Shown in pieces: positions 1 to 5,887 of a stretch of DNA of 6,066 bases. Origin of the DNA: Anaerolineae bacterium (GTDB taxonomy: Bacteria; Chloroflexota; Anaerolineae; B4-G1; SLSP01); NCBI GenBank assembly GCA_016934645.1, contig JAFGSL010000362.1, forward strand, positions 1 to 6,066. Reading direction: 5' to 3'. Each line of letters opens with the position of its first letter. Position 1 is the first letter of the stretch. The notes below the pieces were generated by a model. That model saw only the letters and a list, made by a program, of their open reading frames with translations, was not told the origin of the DNA and did no database searches. The position numbers and the translations under genes are program-made.

Positions 1-870
1 GATTGGGCGACACACAGACTGAGGCGCTATTGACCCACAGCATCATGTTGACGGCTTACGACGTCCAAACCGACCGGTCCTCACCTGGACGCTCAACCGG
101 GAGATGCTGGCGACGTGGCTGCGGCTGACGCCCGGCCCCGACGGCAAGCCGGTGGTGGACGCAAACCTGTATGCCATCCGGGACAGCCTGGTGACGCTGG
201 CGGAAGCCTTGGGCGATGGGCGCGGCTTCCGCTACGACGAGGCCACGCAGCAAGTCTTCCAGGCTTTCGACGCCGGTGGGGGAACGGTCACGCTCTATCT
301 CACCCACCCGCAGCGTGTCTACAGCGTGCAGTCAGGGGGTACGCTCACCAGCCTCTCGGCGAAGTTCGGGATGCCATCGGGGCTGGTAGCTGAGGCCAAC
401 CCCGGCATCGACTCGACTACGACCGCTTGAGCGTGGGGCAACAAATCATCATTCCCTCGCAGGACCTCCTCACACCGCACATGCCGGCGACGGGCAACAA
501 AGTGGTGGTGAACATTGATGAGCAAAGGGTACGTGTCTACGAATATGGCGCGTTGCTCTACGATTGGCCGACATCCACCGGGATTGCCACTTCCCCAACA
601 CACCGGGGCACCTTCCAGGTGCTCAGCAAGCACGAGAAAGCGTATGCTTCGCAATGGGATTTATGGATGCCTTTCTTTGTCGCCGTCTACCCGGCAGGCG
701 GCGGCGTGGAGAACGGTTTCCACGAACTGCCGATCCTTGCCAACGGGCAGCGTCTATGGGCCGGTTCGTTGTGACGGCCAGCGTCGTTCGGCTGCATCAT
801 CCTGGGGATTCCAGAAGCGGAGACGCTCTACAATTGGGCGGAGGTTGGCGTCGTGGTGGTTGTCGAGTAA
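1..870 (+). pseudogene. Broken L,D-transpeptidase gene (peptidoglycan-binding domain, LysM, YkuD), 3' part
   Basis: This is the remnant of a secreted cell-wall enzyme that would cross-link peptidoglycan (3-3 links) or attach proteins to it. Three frames must be joined. Frame 3 from position 3 reads ALLTHSIMLTAYDVQTDRS. Frame 2 continues from about 80 with LTWTLNREMLATWL, together resembling a VanW-type peptidoglycan-binding domain, then enters a LysM (RVYSVQSGGTLTSLSAKFG, 316-372, ending NPGID). Frame 1 resumes with YDRLSVGQQIIIP and a YkuD catalytic domain from about 500, including the His of GFHELP (721-723) and, past an in-frame TGA at 772-774, SFGCIILGIPEAETLYNW with the catalytic Cys at 793-795. 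The frame ends at TAA 868-870. The 5' end, with any signal peptide, lies outside the window. Two frameshifts and a nonsense codon make a functional product very unlikely. Family assignment is from motif recognition only. Confidence 0.85.
409..418 (+). repeat. 5-bp tandem duplication CGACT CGACT causing a frameshift
   Basis: CGACT occurs twice back to back (409-413 and 414-418) at the end of the LysM-coding part of the transpeptidase gene. Removing one copy gives an uninterrupted reading, NPGIDYDRLSVGQQIIIP, which is the usual end of a LysM domain. The duplication is therefore the likely lesion that moved the frame, consistent with replication slippage. Confidence 0.8.
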
Positions 871-922
871 CGGCTTCCGGAAAATTATACTTTTATGCGC
901 CCTAAGGGCCTCCCCGCACCGG

Positions 923-2128
923 CTACTGCCGCGTGACGAGGGGAAGGAAGAGCAACGTCACATCGCTCAGGGCAGGGATCACCATCGTCACCTGGACCGT
1001 GCGATTCTGCGTCGAGGCGCTGGTGTCGAAAAGGACGTTCGCGCTATAGGTCCCGGGCTCCAGCCCTGCGAGATCCACCGTGACCGAGATCAGGCCTGGC
1101 ATCGCTCCCGTTGTCGGGCTAACGCTCAGCCAGGGCGTGAACTCGAGCGCCCCCCAGTCGATTGCATTGGGTCCCCCTTCGTTGTCGATCGTCAGCGTCC
1201 TGGTGGCGATGCCCTCGTTGGGCCAGAAAATCAGCGGGCTGGGTCCCACGCTGAAGCCCGCGGGGGGTACCGGCAGCTCCGTCGGGTCGCTGACCACGAT
1301 GATATTGTTGACCTGTGCGCTGGCGATGCCCTCGCCGTCATTGACGATCACCGCGATCGTGTGAACGCCGGGGGTCAGGTCCGTGAGGACGAGGTGTTCC
1401 CCTTTGCCGAGCACGCCATCCACGGAGGAGAACCAGGTGATCTGGCTGCTTTCGAGCGTGCCGATATTGGGGGAGTAGGCCATCGCCTCCAGCGTGAACG
1501 TCTAGCTGACCGCAACGTAGGTCCCTGCTCTCGGCGAGAGGAGGGTTACCTGTGGGTTGCGCGTGGTGGTCGTGAAGGCGCCGGCACTCTCGGCACTGCT
1601 CGTGTGGATGCCGTCGGTAGCCCAGACGCGCACACGGCCCTGGGTCGTCGAAGCGAGGTTCTCGCGCGGCAGGTCAACGCTGTTGCCTTGAATGCCTTGT
1701 GCGAGCATCTCCCACGTGGCGCCACCGTCGGCGCTGAATTGTACATTGAACGTAAGCTCATCGCCATCGGGGTCCGAGGCTGTCCAGGCAACGGGCACGG
1801 CGGCGCCGCTGAAGACCTGCCCGGCGGTCGGGGAGGTCACGGTGACACTGGGCGCCGCCGCTCCAGCCGTGACCGTGGCGAGTAAGCCCGTGGGGCCCGT
1901 GAGGTCGACCCGGACGGTGCCAGCCACATAGGGCACGAGCTCCGAAACGCTCAGCAGGTCCACAGGCGGGGCACTTGGGCCGTCGGGGTTATCGGGGCCG
2001 GAGTGGAGCGCTTCGGGTGTGAAGGGGTAGCGGGCCAGCTCCGTTCCACTGCTGTTCCTCAGCACGATGGCATAGTCACCTGGCGTCCGCGCGATGACGG
2101 GAATCCGCGCGGGGTATACGTACAACAT
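923..2128 (-). pseudogene. Truncated secreted multidomain protein (Ig/PKD-like and BACON-like), internal stop
   Basis: Two open stretches (2128-1505 and 1501-926) lie in one frame, split only by TAG at 1502-1504. Reading through gives SPRAGTYVAVS-stop-TFTLEAMAYSPNIG, which continues a single Ig/PKD-like domain, so this was one gene. Counted from the ATG at 2128, the order is: a stub of a larger N-terminal region (about 1-45, TPGDYAIVLRNSSGTELARYPF); a linker-like region (LSVSELVPYVAGTVRVDL); an Ig/FN3-like domain (about 90-185, with VAWTASDPDGDELTF and FSADGGATW); a second Ig/PKD-like domain spanning the stop (SSVDGVLGKGEHLVLTDL, GVHTIAVIVNDGEG); then a BACON-like domain (WLSVSPTTG, GLEPGTYSANVLFD). 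It ends in LFLPLVTRQ, a tail type I associate with secreted Chloroflexota proteins. There is no signal peptide and the frame is closed upstream by TGA at 2141-2143, so the N-terminal part is missing. Its original activity cannot be told. Confidence 0.75.
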
Positions 2129-2165
2129 CGATTTGTATGATCATCTGGCATCATTGTTACTTCCG

Positions 2166-2516
2166 CTACCAGATTTGCTTGATCTGTTCAATGGCTTTCT
2201 CCAGCGCTTGTCGGTAAAGACGATTTGGCGGGACAAGGAGGGCAAGTATCAGATCATTACCACCGGCAATAAAGCGACAACATACCAGTTTCTGCCCGAC
2301 TTCGTCGCACAGTAGCATCTCGCTCATAGCTCTTAAACCCACGTGATTTTGGACTTTTTCAAACGTGCGTTGCAAAAGCGCAATCATCGCTGCTGGCATT
2401 TCCGCCTCTGGTCCATCGGGGAAGCCCACCAAGGTAAGTCCCGCCGAATTGGTCAAGAGAGCGGCCTTGAAACGATTCTCCTCAACCATCTTTTGGATTA
2501 TTTCTTTCAGTTTCAC
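2166..2516 (-). CDS. Short roadblock/LC7-like protein (pair B, second copy)
   Basis: A 116-residue cytoplasmic protein whose layout fits a single roadblock/LC7 domain: helix 1-17, strand with ALLTNSAGLTLVGFP (about 19-33), helix MPAAMIALLQRTFEKV (about 40-55), strands around QKLVCCRFIAGGNDLILALLV, and a final helix RQALEKAIEQIKQIW. Roadblock proteins usually dimerise and regulate or scaffold small GTPases. It is clearly paralogous to the product of 3787-4182; both share AALLT/SVLTS, GLT[LI], [KR]LVC, LILA and P-x-R-x-YR motifs. The start is GTG at 2516, chosen because a purine-rich AGAGAGAG lies 5-12 bases upstream and TGA closes the frame at 2532-2534. It is the last gene of the cluster, 41 bases after the response regulator, and no convincing terminator follows. 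The specific partner is inferred from context, not shown. Confidence 0.75.
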   Translation of the reverse strand: MKLKEIIQKMVEENRFKAALLTNSAGLTLVGFPDGPEAEMPAAMIALLQRTFEKVQNHVGLRAMSEMLLCDEVGQKLVCCRFIAGGNDLILALLVPPNRLYRQALEKAIEQIKQIW

Positions 2517-2557
2517 AATTTCTCTCTCTTCTCAAGCGATGAGTTAGAAAGCCTGAT

Positions 2558-3790
2558 TCAGCTTAGTTCTTTCTCTAGCGCTCCTTCGATATCGATCATT
2601 TGTGCGCTTCCTACATAGGGTACGGTTCTTATTCTGTCCAGTCGATCCAGTGCTTTGATAATGGCTGATATTTCGTGAACGACTCGGCGTGCCAAAGTCA
2701 CTACAGTTTTGGTAGATTCCGGAGTATCCGTATAGCTTTCGAGTTTGTCCAATTCAAGCGAAAAAGCCATCAAGCGATTGTTGATATGATGCGCTACGGT
2801 CGTGACCGTTTGCCTTAACACGGTCACTGCGGCCATTTCCTGGGCCGCTCGGTCAAGCCGGGCATTTTCCACCGCGACGGTAACCCAAGAAGCCAAGGTC
2901 GTTAACAATTCCAAGTCACCCTGAGTAAATGAGGGACTAGCGGGACCTTCTCTCTTGTTAATAACCTCAAGAACGCCAATAACAGCATCTTTTGACTGCA
3001 ATGGCACACACAAAGCCGAGTAAGTATGGGATCCTGTAACCTGGTCTACTCGCGCATAGAAACGGGGATCACAACGAACATCGGGAACAAGCAGTGGGGT
3101 TTTATGCTGAGCCACCCACCCGGCGATGCCCTGTCCTAATTTGAGACGCAAGTTAGAGAAGCGTGCTGTATCCCCCTGAATCGTCACGGCAAATCTCAAT
3201 TCGTCCGTCCCCTCATCAAGAAGCAAAAGCGAACCAGCCTCGACCTGCAGAATTCGGTTGACATTCTCCATAACTCGGTGAAGGACCTGTTTTTCATCCA
3301 GTGTAGATGTAATGATTTGCGCGATATCATTCAGCGCAGCCCAGTTGCTGACCTGGCATTGCAAACGCTGGTTAGCCTTGGCTAGTGCAAGCGTGAGGTT
3401 CTCTTTCTCCCGGCGCAAGCGCTCCTCGGCTAGAGCCTTTTCAATAGCCCCCAACGCTTCATCTATCCCAAAAGGTTTTAGAAGAAATTCCTTAGCTCCT
3501 AACCGGAAAGCCCGTAGAATGCTCTCTTCAGAGCCATACACAGTCATTATAATAGCCGGGATAAACCGATTATGTTTTCTCAATGTCTCTAACAGGTCCA
3601 GTCCCGAAATGTACGGCAACTTAAGGTCGAGAAGTATCACATCTGGCTCTTCTGTCAGTGCGAGTTGTAGGCCCTCCTGCCCATCGCCGGCTGTCAGCAC
3701 GCGATAATGGGTTGGCATCAATATCGCATCACGCAAAAACGCGCGTATTTCATAATCGTCTTCGACGAGGAGTACTGTTTCCTGTTTCAT
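2558..3790 (-). CDS. Receiver-GAF-DHp-like signalling protein without ATPase domain
   Basis: A 410-residue soluble signalling protein. Residues 4-120 form a CheY-like receiver with the acidic pair D11/D12, phospho-acceptor D55 (VILLDLKLP), T83 and K105 (LLKPFG), so it looks competent for phosphorylation. A charged helix that may be a coiled coil (about 112-148) leads to a GAF domain (about 152-312; ends INKREGPASPSF, then D292). Residues about 320-390 resemble a DHp histidine-kinase helix pair, with an H-box-like TVAHHINNRLMAF (H334/H335), as in NtrB-type AH-x-x-NN-x-L. No N, G1 or G2 box of an HATPase follows before the end at 410, so it cannot be a complete kinase. The start overlaps the stop of the upstream roadblock gene as ATGA with no clear Shine-Dalgarno, implying translational coupling. 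The likely role is phosphorylation-dependent (and possibly ligand-dependent) input to the neighbouring roadblock/GTPase proteins, by analogy with RomR and MglA; this is inference. Confidence 0.85.
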   Translation of the reverse strand: MKQETVLLVEDDYEIRAFLRDAILMPTHYRVLTAGDGQEGLQLALTEEPDVILLDLKLPYISGLDLLETLRKHNRFIPAIIMTVYGSEESILRAFRLGAKEFLLKPFGIDEALGAIEKALAEERLRREKENLTLALAKANQRLQCQVSNWAALNDIAQIITSTLDEKQVLHRVMENVNRILQVEAGSLLLLDEGTDELRFAVTIQGDTARFSNLRLKLGQGIAGWVAQHKTPLLVPDVRCDPRFYARVDQVTGSHTYSALCVPLQSKDAVIGVLEVINKREGPASPSFTQGDLELLTTLASWVTVAVENARLDRAAQEMAAVTVLRQTVTTVAHHINNRLMAFSLELDKLESYTDTPESTKTVVTLARRVVHEISAIIKALDRLDRIRTVPYVGSAQMIDIEGALEKELS

Positions 3791-4182
3791 TTGACGAGTA
3801 ATTGTTCAATCTGTTTCACAGCCCGGTTCATCAAGTGGCGATAGGGACGATGGGGCAAGACAATCACGGCCAGGATAAGCCGCTTTTCTTCAGAAGCAAT
3901 ATAGCGACAAACCAAACGGGTACAATTGTGATCGTAGATAGTTACTTCATCGAGATCTGACATACCTAGCAAAACTCGAGCATCGTTGCTGACACGCTGA
4001 ATTAGAGCGACGATTGCGGCTGTCGTATCGCTGTCACACTCAACAGGATAGGCTGCAATTGTCAGTCCATCTTCGGAAGTCAGTACTGATGTTTGGAAAC
4101 CCCCGTCCAGGTTCAGCCGATGCACAATCTGTGCAAGAGATAGAGGTAAGGTCGCGTCCATCGTATACGCTTTGTTATCCAT
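3787..4182 (-). CDS. Short roadblock/LC7-like protein (pair B, first copy)
   Basis: A 131-residue cytoplasmic protein fitting one roadblock/LC7 domain: helix about 14-25 (LSLAQIVHRLNLDGG), strands SVLTSEDGLTIAAYP, helix DTTAAIVALIQRVSNDARVLLG, strands EVTIYDHNCTRLVCRYIA and RLILAVIVLP, and a C-terminal helix RHLMNRAVKQIEQLLV. It is paralogous to the 116-residue protein at 2166-2516, with about 13 extra N-terminal residues. The ATG at 4182 is preferred because AGAGGG (4187-4192) stands four bases upstream; the ATG seven codons inside has no such site. Its stop overlaps the start of the receiver-GAF gene (ATGA at 3787-3790), so the two are probably made together and may interact. A 14-bp tandem repeat sits just upstream of its ribosome binding site. 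It follows the second MglB-like gene after 77 bases, so a separate promoter is possible, but no clear -35/-10 pair was seen. Confidence 0.75.
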   Translation of the reverse strand: MDNKAYTMDATLPLSLAQIVHRLNLDGGFQTSVLTSEDGLTIAAYPVECDSDTTAAIVALIQRVSNDARVLLGMSDLDEVTIYDHNCTRLVCRYIASEEKRLILAVIVLPHRPYRHLMNRAVKQIEQLLVK

Positions 4183-4186
4183 TCTG

Positions 4187-4192
4187 CCCTCT
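4187..4192 (-). promoter_or_regulatory. Ribosome binding site AGAGGG of the short roadblock gene
   Basis: AGAGGG on the - strand, four bases before the ATG at 4182, touching the 14-bp tandem repeat (4191-4218). It decides the start over the internal ATG seven codons later. Because it adjoins the repeat, any hairpin formed there could affect access to it. Confidence 0.7.
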
Positions 4193-4218
4193 TGTTCTTC
4201 AAGACTTGTTCTTCAAGA
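4191..4218. repeat. Perfect 14-bp tandem repeat (two copies) in the leader of the short roadblock gene
   Basis: CTTGTTCTTCAAGA occurs at 4191-4204 and again at 4205-4218 without a mismatch. Each copy holds the dyad CTTG-N5-CAAG (also CAAG/CTTG across copies), so the transcript could form small alternative hairpins directly next to the ribosome binding site AGAGGG (4187-4192). It could also be a repeated operator. The 77-base gap holding it is among the longest gaps in the cluster. A role in control is a guess. Confidence 0.85.
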
Positions 4219-4259
4219 TTGGATCTGATTGCCGTACACTAGTATGCTCTCGTAGGTTT

Positions 4260-4748
4260 TCAATCGGCGGTATTTTTCAACAGCGAGTCCATCTCGTCGG
4301 ATAACGAGGCGCCAAAGTCAACCAGCCTCTCTTCAGCCATCGTATCACTTGGCCTATTCTTGGTGATACGCTTCAATTCATCGACGGCATCTCGGGTGAA
4401 GAGACGGACCATTCCAATCGGTGTGCTACTGGCAAAGACGGTTACCAAAACCATCTCTTCGCCGACGTCTGAGAGATAAACGCTCTGCCTCAGCCCTTCG
4501 TGGAGCAAAAGTTTGAAGCGTGCCTCTTCTCCGATCAGACGAGCCATTTCTTTGGTCGCAGCCAGTTCCCCTGCGGCGAGGGCTGATAGCACAGCCGTGT
4601 TCACCTGACTTACGCTGCCTTGCGCCTCAATCACCTGCCCGGTTATATCGGCCAGAATCACACAACGCGCATGCGTTTCCCAATGCAGCGCTGTCAGGCA
4701 GTCACCGATTTCATCCAACTGCTGTATTGATAGCTTGAGACTTTCCAT
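4260..4748 (-). CDS. MglB-like roadblock/LC7 protein (pair A, second copy)
   Basis: A 162-residue cytoplasmic roadblock/LC7 protein, probably a regulator or scaffold of the GTPase encoded just upstream. N-terminal helix LSIQQLDEIGDCLTAL, strand hairpin RCVILADITGQVIEAQG (about 29-45), helix TAVLSALAAGELAATKEMARLIGE (about 51-74), strands FKLLLHEGLRQSVYLSDVG and MVLVTVF, then STPIGMVRLF and a last helix. A C-terminal extension carries VDFGASLSDEM, nearly repeating VEFGDALSDEL in its paralogue (5405-5887). The frame could extend to a TTG at 4835, but that would overlap the GTPase gene by 32 bases. I chose the ATG at 4748 because it gives the same length and N-terminus as the 160-residue paralogue and has AAGGA upstream (4761-4765), though at a rather long spacing of 12. 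The gap to the GTPase gene is then 55 bases. By analogy with MglB it may act as a homo- or heterodimer on the GTPase. Confidence 0.8.
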   Translation of the reverse strand: MESLKLSIQQLDEIGDCLTALHWETHARCVILADITGQVIEAQGSVSQVNTAVLSALAAGELAATKEMARLIGEEARFKLLLHEGLRQSVYLSDVGEEMVLVTVFASSTPIGMVRLFTRDAVDELKRITKNRPSDTMAEERLVDFGASLSDEMDSLLKNTAD

Positions 4749-4803
4749 ATTTATGCGAATTCCTTTTGTGCGATTAGTCTGTAATATAGTGCATTGGTGT
4801 TTC

Positions 4804-5391
4804 TCACTGTAGCTTTTGTTGCGTTTGGGCGACAACCAGGTTGATGATTGCCTTTAACGTCTCAAAGACACCCGTACCCTGCAGCGCAACGGATTCAAAA
4901 CACGGAACACTCCCAAATCCTAGCTGTTGCTTTATAGCCAAAGCCGGCGCAACATTGGGGATATCACGCTTATTGCATTGTAGCACGACGGGGATATTGA
5001 AAAGGTCAAGCCCTAGCGCCGTCAGGTTTTCTTTCATATCGCGGCGCGTCTCAATGTTTGCCGGCAGACGATGCACTTGCGAATCAGCGACAAAGACTAC
5101 ACCATCTACACCTTGAAGCACCAGCCGGCGACTCCCTGAATAGTAGATCTGCCCCGGCACTGTGTACAGATTGAACCGAGGCTTAAGCCCCCCGATTTGC
5201 CCAAGTTCTATTTGCAGGAAGTCAAAGTAGATTGTGCGATCACCACGGGTGTTGAGCGATACTAAGTCACCACGAATGTTGGGACTGGTCTTGGCGTGAA
5301 TACACTGTAGGTTTGTGGTCTTACCACTGAGCGCAGGCCCATAATAGACGATTTTTAGACTGATCTCACGTAATTTCCAATTAATAAACAT
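4804..5391 (-). CDS. mglA-like: MglA-type small Ras-like GTPase
   Basis: A 195-residue GTPase of usual MglA length. The G1/P-loop is GPALSGKTT (G18-T26), followed by NLQ as in MglA. The G2/switch region RGDRTIYFDFL has R52 and T53. The G3 motif is the MglA-type TVPGQ (77-81) in place of Ras DxxG, G4 is NKRD (140-143), and G5 is about ESVALQGTGV (166-175). R52 and Q81 fall where the family has its intrinsic arginine finger and catalytic glutamine, so GTP hydrolysis is likely retained. MglA proteins act as nucleotide switches, setting cell polarity and motility in Myxococcus and having other or unknown roles elsewhere, usually under MglB roadblock control. AGAGGA (5397-5402) lies five bases before the ATG. 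The gene begins 13 bases after one MglB-like gene and is followed by a paralogous one, so it is flanked by two candidate regulators. No motility genes are visible, so its output is unknown. Confidence 0.93.
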   Translation of the reverse strand: MFINWKLREISLKIVYYGPALSGKTTNLQCIHAKTSPNIRGDLVSLNTRGDRTIYFDFLQIELGQIGGLKPRFNLYTVPGQIYYSGSRRLVLQGVDGVVFVADSQVHRLPANIETRRDMKENLTALGLDLFNIPVVLQCNKRDIPNVAPALAIKQQLGFGSVPCFESVALQGTGVFETLKAIINLVVAQTQQKLQ

Positions 5392-5396
5392 AGCAT

Positions 5397-5402
5397 TCCT
5401 CT
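5397..5402 (-). promoter_or_regulatory. Ribosome binding site AGAGGA of the GTPase gene
   Basis: AGAGGA on the - strand, five bases before the GTPase ATG at 5391. It lies in the 13-base gap after the MglB-like gene and supports the chosen start, which also gives the usual MglA N-terminus. Confidence 0.75.
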
Positions 5403-5404
5403 TG

Positions 5405-5887
5405 TCATCCGAATACTTTTTCTAGTTCATCCGACAGGGCATCGCCAAACTCAACCGAGGGAATCTGACTTACCGTAGACATCAATTCCTCAAATTCCGT
5501 GATTAACTCACCCAGGTAGCCACACGTGACACCTGCATAGAGCCGTACCAGGCCGATAGGCGTGCTGGGTTGGAAAACAACGATCAGGACAAAGCTGCCG
5601 GACACATCGAAAAGATAGATACACCTGTCTTTCCCTTCGTGCAGAAATGCGCCGTGTGGATTGCGCTCGCCAATCTGCCGGCCCAGTTCGAGGACCGCGG
5701 CCAGGTTTCCTGCTCCCAGCGCCGCGATGACGACGGTATCTCCCTGCACCGGTTGTCCATGCACGGCGATGAGCTGACCGCTGGTGTCCGCCAATAGGAC
5801 ACAGTCCGCATCTGTTTTGCGATGCAGTTCTGCCAAAAGCGATTCCGCCCGTTCGATCAGATCGGTGGGCAAGTATAATCCTATCAT
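5405..5887 (-). CDS. MglB-like roadblock/LC7 protein (pair A, first copy)
   Basis: A 160-residue cytoplasmic roadblock/LC7 protein, the likely MglB-type partner of the downstream GTPase. N-terminal helix LPTDLIERAESLLAELHRK, strands DADCVLLADTSGQLIAVHG (about 26-44), helix VVIAALGAGNLAAVLELGRQIGE (about 52-74), strands GAFLHEGKDRCIYLFDVSG and FVLIVVF, then STPIGLVRLY and a last helix LGELITEFEELMS. After a short linker it ends in VEFGDALSDEL, shared with the paralogue at 4260-4748. The ATG at 5887 overlaps the stop of the upstream partial gene as ATGA, and a strong GGAGGT (5897-5902) lies nine bases before it. It is therefore coupled to a gene reaching past the window edge, and the operon starts outside. 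Whether it acts as GAP, GEF or scaffold cannot be told from sequence. Confidence 0.85.
   Translation of the reverse strand: MIGLYLPTDLIERAESLLAELHRKTDADCVLLADTSGQLIAVHGQPVQGDTVVIAALGAGNLAAVLELGRQIGERNPHGAFLHEGKDRCIYLFDVSGSFVLIVVFQPSTPIGLVRLYAGVTCGYLGELITEFEELMSTVSQIPSVEFGDALSDELEKVFG

Noticed and set aside
772..774. TGA read as glycine (genetic code 25 of Gracilibacteria/SR1), since Gly fits this position
   Set aside because: Six genes in the same window end naturally on TGA (5884, 5405, 4804, 4260, 3787, 2558), and the gene also carries frameshifts and sits near a TAG-disabled neighbour. Pseudogenisation explains it better.
871..922. Possible bidirectional terminator between the two convergent pseudogenes (GCCC-TAA-GGGC near 901-911)
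   Set aside because: The stem is only four or five pairs with a minimal loop, and no clean T-tract follows on either strand.
515..1885. A 456-codon open frame on the + strand across the secreted-protein remnant
   Set aside because: It is antisense to a recognisable Ig/BACON-like coding frame and overlaps the transpeptidase YkuD region in another frame. Its translation is rich in Arg, Gly and Ala without any domain, as expected of a shadow in GC-rich DNA.
2130..2165. Possible terminator after the last operon gene (ATGAT and ATCAT arms)
   Set aside because: A five-pair AT-rich stem with no T-tract is too weak to call. The operon's terminator is not identified.
3312..3707. A 131-codon + strand open frame inside the receiver-GAF gene, with similar + strand frames at 4841-5116, 5570-5797 and 5784-6014
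   Set aside because: All are antisense to genes with clear domain motifs and show no recognisable protein features.
4183..4259. Internal promoter before the short roadblock gene
   Set aside because: TTGAAG-like sequences occur in the repeat, but no -10 element stands at suitable spacing before the start. Only the repeat itself is reported.
4749..4835. Longer N-terminus (29 extra residues from a TTG at 4835) for the second MglB-like protein
   Set aside because: It would overlap the GTPase gene by 32 bases and use TTG. The extension has no counterpart in the paralogue, whose N-terminus matches the ATG at 4748.
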